Below the pieces are notes generated by a model, which worked only from the letters and a program-made list of their open reading frames with translations, was not told the origin of the DNA and did not search any database. This document shows, one piece after another, positions 8,773 to 17,362 of a stretch of 64,000 nucleotides of DNA (within the stretch, counting starts at the first letter, position 1; each line of letters starts with the position of its first letter). The stretch is from Arthrobacter sp. MYb229 (lineage in GTDB: Bacteria > Actinomycetota > Actinomycetes > Actinomycetales > Micrococcaceae). The DNA is taken from assembly GCF_002975405.1 (NCBI RefSeq), contig NZ_PCPS01000003.1, forward strand, positions 1 through 64,000. The letters run 5' to 3'. Both the position numbers and the translations under genes were made by a program.

Positions 8773-9259
8773 GCATTCGCAGAGCAGGAAAATTTCAGTG
8801 GCGAGTTCTTTGCCTTCCCTGGAATTTATGAGGTCAAGGGAAAGTCCACGGATTTCATCGCCGCATCGACCGAACCGCTTCGCCTCACCTCCAGCGTTGA
8901 CGGCAACGCACATGTGGAGATTACCCGGGAGCTGTCTTCGGCCACGAGAACTCGCGTTGAAGGCCGTGCAGGACTTCGCTACGGCGTGTGTCACGCCTCC
9001 TACGAATATGGCGGATGGCTGTCCCTACGAGCTACGCCAGAAAGATCTCGCATCGATGAAGTTGACGGAGCAGACCGGCGGCCTGGAAAGCCTGAGCCAG
9101 AACAGTTTCATCGCTCAAAGCACCAAGTTCAAGTACAAGAAGAACGACACCGAGTACTACGAATACGAAACGAAAGATCTGGAGACAACCTTCCGCGGCA
9201 CTATCGAGTGGGATAGCGCAACCCCCAAGGTCACCAAAATATCTAGTGGTTGGTGCTAA
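8773..9259 (+). pseudogene. Frameshifted, 5'-truncated remnant of a secreted/lipoprotein gene
   Basis: Two reading frames encode what looks like one protein. From 8773 one frame reads FSGEFFAFPGIYEVKGKSTD and continues to ITRELSSAT. Near 8935-8945 the sensible reading shifts to another frame: RELALKAVQDFATACV, then GCPYELRQKDLASMKLTEQT, ending VTKISSGWC at 9259. The spacing of two Cys (ACV...GCPY) and a C-terminal GWC looks like the end of a small exported actinobacterial protein. There is an in-frame stop at 8770 and no start, signal peptide or ribosome-binding site in front, so the 5' end is missing. I infer a decaying gene; the family is not identified. A sequencing error could explain the frameshift but not the lost N-terminus. 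Confidence 0.6.
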
Positions 9260-9288
9260 GCGACCCGAGAGTCAGAAGTTAACGCAGT

Positions 9289-9322
9289 AAGGGTGGGACA
9301 CCGTATCGGTGTCCCACCCTTC
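9289..9322. terminator. Terminator hairpin
   Basis: A 14-bp stem (AAGGGTGGGACACC and its complement) lies between the pseudogene and the convergent DUF4193 gene, and can serve either strand. Confidence 0.8.
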
Positions 9323-9368
9323 ATGTGTGCGTCCCCCGGACATGCCGGAGGCTAGAGTATTTCCGGCT

Positions 9369-9671
9369 TTAGCCTTCGCACTCGACGCAGAAACCTACAA
9401 TGCCCTCTTCACGAACTAGCTGTGAGCGGTGGCGGATCAGGAAGCACGAGCCGCAGATGAACTCGTCTTCCTTCTGCGGGACGACCGTAACGGTCAGTTC
9501 CTCATTGGACAGGTCTGCGCCTGGAAGGTCCATACCGTCGGTGTGATCGGCCTCGTCGAGCTCGCGCACGACGCTCTTCGCGTCTGGTGCGTTTGCGGAC
9601 TTAACCGCGTCTAGAGAAGCCTTGCGCGCCTCGGCAACGTCCGGGCGGACTTCATCGTAATCAGTTGCCAC
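9369..9671 (-). CDS. DUF4193 family protein
   Basis: Small conserved actinobacterial protein of unknown role. The 100-residue product starts ATDYDEVRPDVAEARKAS and contains DAKSVVRELDEADHTDGMDL. It ends with a four-Cys zinc-ribbon-like motif (ICGSCFLIRHRSQL and FCVECEG), all hallmarks of DUF4193. I place the start at GTG 9671 because the Shine-Dalgarno GTTAGGA ends nine bases before it and the family begins MATDYDE. The ATG at 9680 would sit directly on the ribosome-binding site. It stands alone in minus orientation between gpmA and the pseudogene. Metal binding is inferred from the Cys pairs. Confidence 0.9.
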   Translation of the reverse strand: MATDYDEVRPDVAEARKASLDAVKSANAPDAKSVVRELDEADHTDGMDLPGADLSNEELTVTVVPQKEDEFICGSCFLIRHRSQLVREEGIVGFCVECEG

Positions 9672-9874
9672 GAATTGCATTCCTAACGTGAGCCATTGAG
9701 CCTATTCGAAATAGGAGATTACAGCATACTAATGCCAGAAACACAATCCTGTGTCGTTGTTTCGCTCACAGCCTGACATTCATTTGAACTTTGCGCTTAA
9801 GAAACGACGAGGCGCACCGCTTCCGACACCCAAAAGTGCCGGCGCTGGTGCGCCCCGTACAAACTCAGAACGTG
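9672..9874. other. Intergenic, gpmA to DUF4193
   Basis: About 200 bases containing the DUF4193 promoter region. A GC-rich inverted repeat (around GGCGCACC and GGTGCGCC, 9811-9854) may terminate gpmA. No gene seen. Confidence 0.45.
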
Positions 9875-10621
9875 CTACTTACGCCCCTGATTCGCGACTG
9901 CCTTGATCGCGTCTGCGGCAGCTTCCAGATCCAGGTAGGTGCCACCGGCGGTGATTGGCTGGAAGTTCTCGTCCAGTTCGTACACCAACGGAATGCCGGT
10001 CGGGATGTTCAGCGAGGCAATGGCCTCGTCGCTGATGCCGTCCAGGTGCTTGACCAGCGCACGCAGCGAGTTGCCGTGCGCGGTGACCATGACGGTCTTG
10101 CCTGCGGACAGGTCCGTCTTGATCTCATTCTCCCAATACGGAAGCATGCGCTCGAGCACATCTTTGAGGCACTCGGTGCGTGGCGCCTGGTCGCCCAGGT
10201 CCGCGTAACGCTCGTCAGTTGCCTGGCTGAATTCCGAAGCATCGTCCAGGACCGGGGGCGGGGTATCGTAGCTGCGGCGCCACAGCATGAACTGCTCTTC
10301 GCCGAACTCGGCCAGCGTCTGTGCCTTGTCCTTGCCCTGCAGCGCACCATAGTGGCGTTCGTTCAAGCGCCAGCTGCGGTTGACCGGGATCCACGAACGA
10401 CCAGCCGTTTCCAGTGCGAGGTTGGCTGTGGTGATCGCGCGGGTCAATAGCGAGGTGTGAAGCACCTCTGGCTTGTAGCCGGCTTCAGCCAGCAGCTCGC
10501 CGCCACGAGCGGCTTCGGCCCGTCCCTTTTCGGTCAGGTTCACGTCGTACCAACCGGTGAACAGATTCTTTTCGTTCCATTCGCTCTGCCCATGGCGAAG
10601 CAAGATCAAAGTATGGGTCAT
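9875..10621 (-). CDS. gpmA: 2,3-bisphosphoglycerate-dependent phosphoglycerate mutase
   Basis: Glycolytic enzyme interconverting 3- and 2-phosphoglycerate. The 248-residue protein begins [15 protein letters not shown], with the phospho-acceptor His in the RHG motif. It continues with [31 protein letters not shown] (catalytic Glu region) and the second His in [17 protein letters not shown], all in family order and at family length. The ATG at 10621 is preceded by AGGATGGA; an upstream ATG (10639) would add six residues outside the family start. It is a solitary minus-strand gene. Confidence 0.96.
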   Translation of the reverse strand: MTHTLILLRHGQSEWNEKNLFTGWYDVNLTEKGRAEAARGGELLAEAGYKPEVLHTSLLTRAITTANLALETAGRSWIPVNRSWRLNERHYGALQGKDKAQTLAEFGEEQFMLWRRSYDTPPPVLDDASEFSQATDERYADLGDQAPRTECLKDVLERMLPYWENEIKTDLSAGKTVMVTAHGNSLRALVKHLDGISDEAIASLNIPTGIPLVYELDENFQPITAGGTYLDLEAAADAIKAVANQGRK

Positions 10622-10678
10622 ACATTCCATCCTATCCAATGCGATGCACCGCGTAGCCGAAAGTTAAGACATGTCAGC

Positions 10679-10722
10679 AAAAAACAACGCCCCGGTCTTC
10701 GCTTGACGAAGTCCGGGGCGTT
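10679..10722 (-). terminator. Terminator after the DUF2516 gene
   Basis: A 17-bp stem with a short loop (10685-10701 with 10706-10722) is followed on the minus strand by a run of six T, a strong rho-independent terminator. Confidence 0.92.
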
Positions 10723-10738
10723 GAAAAGCTTGTTGCCC

Positions 10739-11050
10739 TTAGTTGTACCAGTTGCCGCTCTGGCCGCTGACCGCGGGCTTGACATCCGCCAGGTAAACGC
10801 AGGCTACACAGGCCGCGATCAGCTGCAGGAAGCCGCCGCTGCTGGCTGGGCCGGAAAGCACCATCAACACCGAAATGATGGTGGCGCCGCCGGTCAATGC
10901 CATCCACCAGCCCTTGGTGCGCTTACCTTCTTGGGTAAACCGCGACGCCTGATGGCGCAGGCAATCGATCAATGCCCAGACGGCGACGACGCCGACAACA
11001 ATGCTGAGCGCATACATCAAGTACATCTCGATTATTCGTGCCAAGTCCAT
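10739..11050 (-). CDS. DUF2516 family membrane protein
   Basis: 103-residue integral membrane protein. Three hydrophobic segments are visible (about 9-27, 49-66, 73-90) with the basic loop RHQASRFTQEGKRTKGWW between the first two and VYLADVKPAV after the third. This order and length match the actinobacterial DUF2516 family, whose function is unknown. It is transcribed toward gpmA and ends at a strong terminator. The upstream neighbour on the same strand is the transsulfuration enzyme, 55 bases away, so the two may share a transcript, but nothing links their functions. Confidence 0.8.
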   Translation of the reverse strand: MDLARIIEMYLMYALSIVVGVVAVWALIDCLRHQASRFTQEGKRTKGWWMALTGGATIISVLMVLSGPASSGGFLQLIAACVACVYLADVKPAVSGQSGNWYN

Positions 11051-11105
11051 ATCTACACTCTACCTTTCTCTCCGGCGCGTCCATCGGCCTGGGGGTCGTG
11101 AGTCT

Positions 11106-12263
11106 TCAGATTCGTTCAAGGGCTCCGGAAAGATCCCGCCACAAATCCTCCACGGCTTCGATACCCACCGAAAGCCGGATCAAGTTTTCCGGCACGGTGG
11201 CGGGTTCATTCGCGTGGCGCGCCCGGCGCTCGGCCAGAGTTTCCACTCCGCCCAGCGAGGTGGCGCCGGTGATCAGGCGGAGCTCTTCGATCATCCGGTC
11301 CGCGTCCTTGGCGGTTGAACCTGCGGTAAATGAAATCACCGAACCGTAGCCGCTCATTTGCTCGGTGGCCCGCTGATGTCCGACATCCGTTGGCAGACCG
11401 GGGTAGCGTACTGCGCTCACCTTCGCATGCGCGGCCAGCCGCTCGGCCAGGATTTGGCTGTTCGCCTGCGAGCGTTCGAGCCTGACCGACAGGGTACGCA
11501 CCCCGCGCAGGGCCAGGAATACGTCCATTGGCGAGGCGATGGCTCCATGCAAGGTGCGGTGCCCGTGCAGCTTGCTATGCAATTGCCCGTCGTTGGTGAC
11601 CACCGCGCCGAGGATCAGATCCGAGTGGCCCGACAGATATTTGGTCACCGAGTGGACCACCAGATCAGCCCCCAAGGTCAAAGGCTGTTGCAATAGCGGG
11701 GTGGCAAAGGTGTTGTCAACGATGCTGAGCACACCCGAGGACTTGGCCGCCGCCAACAGCGCGGGAAGATCCGCAACCTCAAGCATCGGGTTTGTTGGAG
11801 ACTCCAGCCACAGCACGTCGGCACCGTCCATCGCGCGCAGCACCTGATCGGTATTTGCCACATCCACAGCTCGTACACTGAAGCGTCCGGCTGCCTGCAG
11901 TTCAGCGCTCAACCCCAACGAACCGTTATAGGAATGCTTTGGCAAGACCAGCACGCCGCCCTCGGGCACCAGGGTCAGCGCCGCGGAGATCGCCGCCATC
12001 CCGGAAGAAAACACCAATGCCGGATGTTGTGCCTGCTCTAATTGACCCAAGACTTCTTCGAACGGGTCCCAGCTTGGGTTGGAGAATCGCGCGTACACGC
12101 GATCCCCGGTGCCGGCAAGCCCGTGCGAGTGGTAGGTCGAGGTGAACGTGATCGGATGATTCACCGGGCCGTCATTGGTGTGCGCAGGACGTCCCCCGGC
12201 CACGATAAGCGTGTTCGGGTCCCAAGTTTGTGCTTCGGTAGCTGATTCTGGCAGTTGGCTCAT
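11106..12263 (-). CDS. Cystathionine gamma-synthase-like PLP enzyme
   Basis: Member of the Cys/Met-metabolism PLP-dependent family (about 385 residues). Visible features are YARFSNPSWDPFEEVLGQLE, the cofactor-ring motif FSSGMAAISAAL, LWLESPTNPMLEVAD, and the Schiff-base Lys in VVHSVTKYLSGHSDLILGAV. The C-terminal RLSVGIEAVEDLWRDLSGAL is also typical. I chose ATG 12263 (MSQLPESATEAQTW), which gives the family length; the frame extends to 12347 but adds an unlike Arg/Cys-rich stretch. Sequence alone does not separate cystathionine gamma-synthase from cystathionine gamma-lyase or methionine gamma-lyase. No neighbouring methionine gene helps decide. Confidence 0.85.
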   Translation of the reverse strand: MSQLPESATEAQTWDPNTLIVAGGRPAHTNDGPVNHPITFTSTYHSHGLAGTGDRVYARFSNPSWDPFEEVLGQLEQAQHPALVFSSGMAAISAALTLVPEGGVLVLPKHSYNGSLGLSAELQAAGRFSVRAVDVANTDQVLRAMDGADVLWLESPTNPMLEVADLPALLAAAKSSGVLSIVDNTFATPLLQQPLTLGADLVVHSVTKYLSGHSDLILGAVVTNDGQLHSKLHGHRTLHGAIASPMDVFLALRGVRTLSVRLERSQANSQILAERLAAHAKVSAVRYPGLPTDVGHQRATEQMSGYGSVISFTAGSTAKDADRMIEELRLITGATSLGGVETLAERRARHANEPATVPENLIRLSVGIEAVEDLWRDLSGALERI

Positions 12264-12408
12264 GAGCACCAGATTACGCCCGCATAGCGGCGCAATGCAC
12301 AAGCGTTTACGTGCATGTCCGCCCGTGTTACCCGGCTTGTTCGTCACTCTTGGCCAGAAGCCCTGGAATCTGTCCTTTTTCCCGACCCCGGTTAGTTAGG
12401 GTAGAGGT

Positions 12409-13062
12409 GTGAGTATCGATTCGACTGCATCCCAGCGCGGCCTGTTTATCGTCTTTGAAGGCGGCGACGGCGCCGGCAAGTCCACGCAGGTGGCCATGAC
12501 CCGTCAGTGGTTGGAAAATCGTGGTGCCCGCGTAGCGACCACTAGGGAACCCGGCGGCACCCAAATCGGCGAGAAACTACGCTCCTTGGTGCTCGAACAC
12601 GGTCACGGCGACATCGATTCACGCACCGAGGCTCTTATCTATGCGGCGGCCCGCGCAGCCCACGTGCAGCAGCTCATCGCTCCAAAGCTCGCGGAGGGTA
12701 CCCACGTGATTTGCGACCGATTTGTCGACTCTTCGCTGGCCTATCAAGGCATGGGCCGATCCCTAGGGTTTTCGGCTGTCTCGGCCATCAATGACTTTGC
12801 GACCACCGGTTTGAAACCGGATGCCACAATCATCCTCGATATCCCTGCCGCGGATGGTCGCGCTCGGCGAATCGCTGCCAGCGGCGGGGTGGAGGATTCG
12901 GACCGGCTGGAATCCGAACCAGATGATTTCCACGAACGCATCCGCGGCGCTTTCCTCGAACTTGCCGCCAAGGATCCACGGCGTTATCTGGTTGTCGATG
13001 CGACAGGCAGCGTTGAGCAGCTCCAACAGGAAATCACGACACACCTTGCAGGTCTGTTGTGA
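12409..13062 (+). CDS. tmk: Thymidylate kinase
   Basis: Phosphorylates dTMP to dTDP for DNA synthesis. The 217-residue protein has the P-loop FEGGDGAGKST (about 15-25), TTREPGGTQIGEKLR, the DRF motif with DSSLAYQGMGR, and the LID region ending SDRLESEPDDFHERIR. The GTG at 12409 is only one or two bases after a GAGG. A TAGGGT hexamer sits about a dozen bases upstream, so a leaderless transcript, common in Actinobacteria, is plausible. It overlaps holB by 4 bases, the usual actinobacterial tmk-holB pairing. Confidence 0.96.
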   Translation: MSIDSTASQRGLFIVFEGGDGAGKSTQVAMTRQWLENRGARVATTREPGGTQIGEKLRSLVLEHGHGDIDSRTEALIYAAARAAHVQQLIAPKLAEGTHVICDRFVDSSLAYQGMGRSLGFSAVSAINDFATTGLKPDATIILDIPAADGRARRIAASGGVEDSDRLESEPDDFHERIRGAFLELAAKDPRRYLVVDATGSVEQLQQEITTHLAGLL

Positions 13063-14213
13063 GCCGGCTGGTATTTGCCGAGCTCGCCGGTCAGCAGCGT
13101 GTGGTCGACTCGCTGATTTCCGAGGTTGATCAAGGCAACCCCACACATGCTTGGCTGGTGACCGGTCCGCCTGGTTCCGGACGGACCACCGCGGCCCGGG
13201 CGTTCGCCGCGGCCTTGCAATGTACACAAACTCCAGCGGGCTGCGGACAGTGCGATGCATGTAAGAAAGTAATGGCGGGCAACCATCCAGATGTTTCTTT
13301 CGTTTCCACTAGCAAGGTCGCCTATCAGATCGAAGATGTCCGGCATCTGATCACGCGCGCCCAAGAACGTGCCGGTAACGGCAAATGGCGCATCATCATC
13401 ATCGAAGATGCAGACCGTATGACCGAACGCACTACCAATGTGCTGTTGAAGGCCATCGAAGAACCGCCTGCACAGATGATCTGGATCCTCTGTGCGCCCT
13501 CACCGGCCGATGTGCTGGTGACCATCCGCTCGCGCTGCCGCGCGGTCAACTTGTCGGTGCCTGCGGCCGCGGAGGTCGCCGAGCTTTTGGTGCGTCGCGA
13601 CGGTTTGGAACCGGAGATGGCAGAGTTTGCCGCGCGAGTATCGCAGTCCCATATTGGCGTTGCCCGTATGTTAGCCCGAGATGAAAAGGCTCGCGAGCGT
13701 CGTGAAAAGGTCGTCACGCTGCCGCTGCGGCTCTCTACCCTCCCCCAGGCGATGTCTGCCGCGGCAGACATCTCTGCGCTGGCCAGCGAGCATGCCGAAG
13801 CCATGACCGGTTCGCAGCTCAGCGCACAGATTGCCGAGCTTCGCCACGCAAATGGCTTGGGCGAAGAGGAAAATATTCCTCCGGGACTGCGCGGACAGTT
13901 CAAGGCCCTAGAGGAAAATGCCAAGCGTTTCGCCAGGCGCGCTACTTTTGATTCCTTGGACCGCACTCTGATAGATCTGACGACCTTTTTCCGCGATGTG
14001 CTTAGTTTGCAACTGCATTCGGGCATAGAACTCATCAACGAACATCTCCGCTCGAAGCTAGAAGCCTACGCAGCGGCGCAACCCAGCGAGAAGACACTCG
14101 CCCAGCTTGATGCAATCAACGAAACGCGTCAGCGCCTGGCCGCCAACGTTAATCAACTGATCGCCCTTGAGGCGCTCATGGCCCGGCTACTTCCAAAGCC
14201 AGGCCGTCGCTAG
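13059..14213 (+). CDS. holB: DNA polymerase III subunit delta'
   Basis: Clamp-loader subunit of the replicative polymerase. The 384-residue protein shows a P-loop-like GPPGSGRTTAARAF (about 33-46) and a Cys4 zinc module around CTQTPAGCGQCDACKKV. It also has IIIIEDADRMTERTTNVLLK (sensor/Walker B region), AIEEPP and the SRC-type motif TIRSRCRAVNL. The C-terminal half is the helical collar domain. It starts with GTG inside the end of tmk (4-base overlap). The predicted zinc module and P-loop resemble DnaX, but length and context favour delta'. Confidence 0.93.
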   Translation: MSRLVFAELAGQQRVVDSLISEVDQGNPTHAWLVTGPPGSGRTTAARAFAAALQCTQTPAGCGQCDACKKVMAGNHPDVSFVSTSKVAYQIEDVRHLITRAQERAGNGKWRIIIIEDADRMTERTTNVLLKAIEEPPAQMIWILCAPSPADVLVTIRSRCRAVNLSVPAAAEVAELLVRRDGLEPEMAEFAARVSQSHIGVARMLARDEKARERREKVVTLPLRLSTLPQAMSAAADISALASEHAEAMTGSQLSAQIAELRHANGLGEEENIPPGLRGQFKALEENAKRFARRATFDSLDRTLIDLTTFFRDVLSLQLHSGIELINEHLRSKLEAYAAAQPSEKTLAQLDAINETRQRLAANVNQLIALEALMARLLPKPGRR

Positions 14214-14262
14214 ATCAGCAGCTGCCACGACCGATACCCCAACTTCAACAGGAGACGCAAAA

Positions 14263-15801
14263 GTGACTGCACGTATTTCCCTGCTCCGGTTCGCGTCACT
14301 GGGCGCGGCGTTGTCCCTCGCCTTGGTTTCCTGCGCTGGCTCCGGGCCGAGCGATACGGACGCTGCCCCTTCGGCCACCAAATCCCCGCCTACTGCGGCT
14401 CCTGAAGCCCAGGGCGAACTGGCCGAATACTACGATCAAGACGTGATGTGGGAACCATGCGGCAGCACAGTGGAGTGCGCGACTATCCAGGTGCCCCTGG
14501 ACTATGAAAACCCCGAGCAAGAGGGCATTGATCTTGCGCTGAATCGACGTGCTTCGGAAGGTGCGAAACGAAACCTTCTGGTAAATCCCGGCGGTCCGGG
14601 CGGGTCAGGCCTCGGCATGGTCACCGAAACTGTGCCCCATATTTTCAGCAATGATCTGCAGCGTGAGTTCAATACGATCGGTTTCGACCCACGTGGCGTA
14701 GGCAAGAGCTCCCCGGTGAAATGTCAGACAGATGAGCAAACCGACCTGAGCCGGCAACAGAACCTACGCGCCTGGGTTCCAGAAGACCGAGAAGAAATCA
14801 TCAAGCAATCTAAGGAATACTCCAAGGAGTGCGCGCAGAACACCGGGGATTTGCTCGGACATGTGGACACCGTTTCGGCGGCCAAGGATCTGGACATCAT
14901 CCGGGCAGCCCTTGGAGACGAAAAACTCGATTATCTTGGTTTCTCTTACGGCACGTTCCTCGGCGCCACCTACGCGGAGCTCTTTCCGCAGCGGGTTGGC
15001 GGGTTCGTCCTAGATGGCGCCATGGATCCCTCAGTTTCATCCGCTGAGGTGAACAGGGCGCAGGCCGTGGGATTTGAGCGAGAGATCGATGCCTGGCTCG
15101 AAAGCTGTTTGAACAGTGAAGCATGCCCATTTGACGGGACTCTTGAAGAAGCCAAAGTGCAACTGCAACTGTTCTTTGCTCAAATCGAAAATGAACCGCT
15201 CGTGTCCAGCGACGGCCGAACCGTACCGATTATCGATTTCATCAACGGATTCATCGTTCCGCTTTATGACAATTCGAGCTGGCCGATACTGACCACTGCC
15301 ATGCGTGAAGCTATGGAAGGCGATGTAGATCAGGTCTTGCTCTTTGCAGACCTCGCCAGCGACCGAAGCCAAGATGGCACCTACACATCGAATTCGTCCG
15401 ACGCGTTCGTGGCTATCAATTGCCTGGACCGGCCAATGGATGCAGACCCAGCCACGATGCAGACCGAAGCCGAAGAGTTAATGCGCGTAGCCCCCACCCT
15501 AGGGAAATATCTCTCCTACGGCGCAATCACCTGCAACGAGTGGGAGCATGACGCGACTGGGGCACCTGCGGAGCTGCAGGCGAAGGGCTCCGGCGAGATC
15601 CTGGTGGTCGGGACAACCGGAGATCCCGCGACGCCTTACGAATGGTCGCAGTCGCTGGCCTCGCAATTGTCCAGCGCAACGTTGCTGACTTTTGAAGGGC
15701 ATGGCCACACCGCATATGGTCGTTCGAATGACTGCATCACCGAGGCGGTTGATGCTTACTTGATCGATGGCAAGGCGCCCGAAGATGGCACCGTGTGCTG
15801 A
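14263..15801 (+). CDS. TAP-like alpha/beta hydrolase lipoprotein (exported peptidase)
   Basis: Predicted surface-attached serine peptidase related to Streptomyces tripeptidyl aminopeptidases (SlpD/SlpE type). The GTG at 14263 has AGGAGA seven bases upstream and yields a signal peptide with lipobox LVSC, so the frame extension back into holB is ignored. The 512-residue protein shows the oxyanion motif NPGGPGGSG, nucleophile Ser in GFSYGTFLGATYAEL, Asp in GTTGDPATPY and His in GHGHTAYGRS. The last pair belongs to the C-terminal TAP-like domain, which ends in a conserved Cys. It follows holB by 49 bases and ends before tRNA-Thr. The substrate is presumed to be short peptides, by family. Confidence 0.9.
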   Translation: MTARISLLRFASLGAALSLALVSCAGSGPSDTDAAPSATKSPPTAAPEAQGELAEYYDQDVMWEPCGSTVECATIQVPLDYENPEQEGIDLALNRRASEGAKRNLLVNPGGPGGSGLGMVTETVPHIFSNDLQREFNTIGFDPRGVGKSSPVKCQTDEQTDLSRQQNLRAWVPEDREEIIKQSKEYSKECAQNTGDLLGHVDTVSAAKDLDIIRAALGDEKLDYLGFSYGTFLGATYAELFPQRVGGFVLDGAMDPSVSSAEVNRAQAVGFEREIDAWLESCLNSEACPFDGTLEEAKVQLQLFFAQIENEPLVSSDGRTVPIIDFINGFIVPLYDNSSWPILTTAMREAMEGDVDQVLLFADLASDRSQDGTYTSNSSDAFVAINCLDRPMDADPATMQTEAEELMRVAPTLGKYLSYGAITCNEWEHDATGAPAELQAKGSGEILVVGTTGDPATPYEWSQSLASQLSSATLLTFEGHGHTAYGRSNDCITEAVDAYLIDGKAPEDGTVC

Positions 15802-15828
15802 TCTAAGGCTTCACAGAAACAGCTCGTT

Positions 15829-15858
15829 TTGACGATCTCTCGAGTACTCAGATAAAGT
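15829..15858 (+). promoter_or_regulatory. tRNA-Thr promoter
   Basis: TTGACG (15829-15834) and TAAAGT (15853-15858), 18 bases apart, lie 26 bases upstream of the tRNA 5' end. Confidence 0.6.
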
Positions 15859-15884
15859 AGCGAGGTGCCTGTTTTCAGGTATCG

Positions 15885-15956
15885 GCCTCCTTAGCTCAGG
15901 GGTAGAGCAGCTCCCTCGTAAAGAGCAGGTCGGCGGTTCAAATCCGCCAGGGGGCT
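15885..15956 (+). tRNA. tRNA-Thr (CGT)
   Basis: A 72-base cloverleaf: acceptor GCCTCCT with AGGGGGC, D stem GCTC/GAGC, anticodon loop CTCGTAA giving CGT (reads ACG), T stem GGCGG/CCGCC with TTCAAAT, discriminator T. There is one A-C mismatch next to the anticodon loop. CCA is not encoded. Confidence 0.95.
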
Positions 15957-15965
15957 CGTGTGAAG

Positions 15966-16009
15966 AAAAACCCCGGACACCGGTACTACCGTGTGCTTCC
16001 GGGGTTTTT
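15966..16009. terminator. Terminator after tRNA-Thr
   Basis: A stem of AAAAACCCCGGA with its complement ending GGGGTTTTT is flanked by A and T runs. It can also stop the convergent gene at 16039. Confidence 0.92.
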
Positions 16010-16038
16010 CGCTGTCTTGGGACACCGAGCCTCGCTCA

Positions 16039-16314
16039 TCACTGCTTCTTATGCACCAAAAACATCAACATGGCGATGATTTTATGAATGACGACGAGCC
16101 CAAATATGAAGGCCAATGCGAAGCAGCCGGTCGAGGCGAGCTCGAATGGTGAAAGCGCCAAGGGATTAGGATCCCCGTCTCGAAATGCCAGCTGAGCCCC
16201 GAAGAACAGCAGGAAGAATCCTAAAAAACTCAGCGCGATGCTCAACCAAAAATAGATCAGGGTGTCATATCCCGGTTTTTTCATAGGCAAGAAGTCATCC
16301 TTAATTTTATTCAT
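16039..16314 (-). CDS. Small hypothetical membrane protein
   Basis: About 91 residues from the ATG at 16314 (MNKIKDDFLPMKKPGYD); a TTG at 16338 and an ATG at 16284 are alternatives and none has a good ribosome-binding site. Two membrane segments are visible (LIYFWLSIALSFLGFFLLFF and the stretch ending FIFGLVVIHKIIAMLMFLV), joined by a short polar loop and closed by HKKQ. Base composition is clearly more AT-rich than the neighbours and codon choice is atypical, so it may be recently acquired. I recognise no family. Confidence 0.5.
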   Translation of the reverse strand: MNKIKDDFLPMKKPGYDTLIYFWLSIALSFLGFFLLFFGAQLAFRDGDPNPLALSPFELASTGCFALAFIFGLVVIHKIIAMLMFLVHKKQ

Positions 16315-16559
16315 TCTGATTACTACAATGATAATCAATCATGCATCTTTTACCCTAAAAAAGACTTCGAAGAATCGCTGGCAACGAATCTGCCTACACA
16401 AGTAAAGGTTCGCCAAAGAGCCAAGGCCGGCCTCTTTAGATTCAACTTCGCCTCTTCTCACCTCGGCTGACAGGTCACGCATTGACACCGTTTATTCACG
16501 AAGGTAGGATCCATTCCAAAGAGCGGGGAACTCAGGTTTTCCCCGGTTGGGAATATTCA

Positions 16560-16871
16560 ATGGACGACTGGATGTTCGTTTTCGGCAACGATGCGCCGCC
16601 CCCGGCAGCGGGATATGACTGGACGCGGATTCAAGCCGCTACGCGGTCAATGCTGGCGGCGCAGGCACGTATGCGGCGTGCGTCCCAAGGAAACGCCGAA
16701 CTAGACGAATCCGAATTGGCAGACGCACAGCAGAGCATCGCAGAGTTCGAAAACTCGATCCTTGAAGCACTTGGCAACGGGGTTGCGGTAAGCCTGATTG
16801 CTGACAGTACGAATCTAAGCCAGACAGCGGTCAACAAGCTCCGTGATACGGGCACACTCATGGGTTCCTAA
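16560..16871 (+). CDS. Small hypothetical protein with C-terminal helix-turn-helix
   Basis: 103 residues from ATG 16560 (MDDWMFVFGNDAPPPAAGYD); the frame is open to 16482 but the extension is unlike coding sequence. The middle is a charged helix (ASQGNAELDESELADAQQ). The C-terminal part, VSLIADSTNLSQTAVNKLRD, looks like a helix-turn-helix of the type used to select translation-frame or DNA targets in small actinobacterial regulators. It stands alone between the AT-rich membrane-protein gene and a long intergenic stretch. A regulator of unknown target is the best description. Confidence 0.55.
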   Translation: MDDWMFVFGNDAPPPAAGYDWTRIQAATRSMLAAQARMRRASQGNAELDESELADAQQSIAEFENSILEALGNGVAVSLIADSTNLSQTAVNKLRDTGTLMGS

Positions 16872-17305
16872 TTCGCAGCCCCGCCATCTTTCAGGAAGGA
16901 GCTAGACGCGGACATCCGATGTGAACATGAGCAGGGTTCACCAAATACGAGATAAGCCTGCGCACGGTTCGATGCGCAGAGCTTCAGCTATCGGCTACAA
17001 GGAGTCCTGACCGCAGTTCGTCAGATGCCCCAAAATAGCGCCGAGCGAACGAACACGATTGGGACTTCAGTCAAGGGCGACGGTACCCCGCGCATTACCG
17101 GCTTGCCCGGGCACCGCAGGCCATCCTGGGCCGATCATGTATACCGGGGAACCGCACCCGCTGGAAGTTAAAGCTTCGGCACTCAACGCAGTGAGGATCA
17201 GCCTTGCACCGAAAGCCTGACGGCGTTCCGTCGCAAGAGGGATATTATGCACCGATCTCAGCCTAGTGCGGATCTCGACAACCGCTCTGGGTTTCAAGCA
17301 GTCAA
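16872..17305. other. Long intergenic region without convincing gene
   Basis: About 430 bases. Short frames exist on both strands (for example minus 17067-17297) but lack ribosome-binding sites and family-like sequence. A plus-strand 27-codon frame from 16920 follows AGGAAGGAG at an unsuitable distance. No RNA gene or long repeat was recognised; it may be decayed sequence. Confidence 0.4.
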
Positions 17306-17335
17306 GGACCCTGGTTCCTACCGAAACCAGGGTCC
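17306..17335 (-). terminator. Hairpin after aldo/keto reductase
   Basis: An 11-bp perfect stem (17306-17316 with 17325-17335, GGACCCTGGTT) lies past the stop codon of the minus-strand reductase. The U-tract is poor. Confidence 0.6.
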
Positions 17336-17362
17336 AAAATTCAATGCTCTGCAGATTCGGAT

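Noticed and set aside
17067-17297. Minus-strand 76-codon frame
   Set aside because: No start signal, no family-like sequence; probably non-coding.
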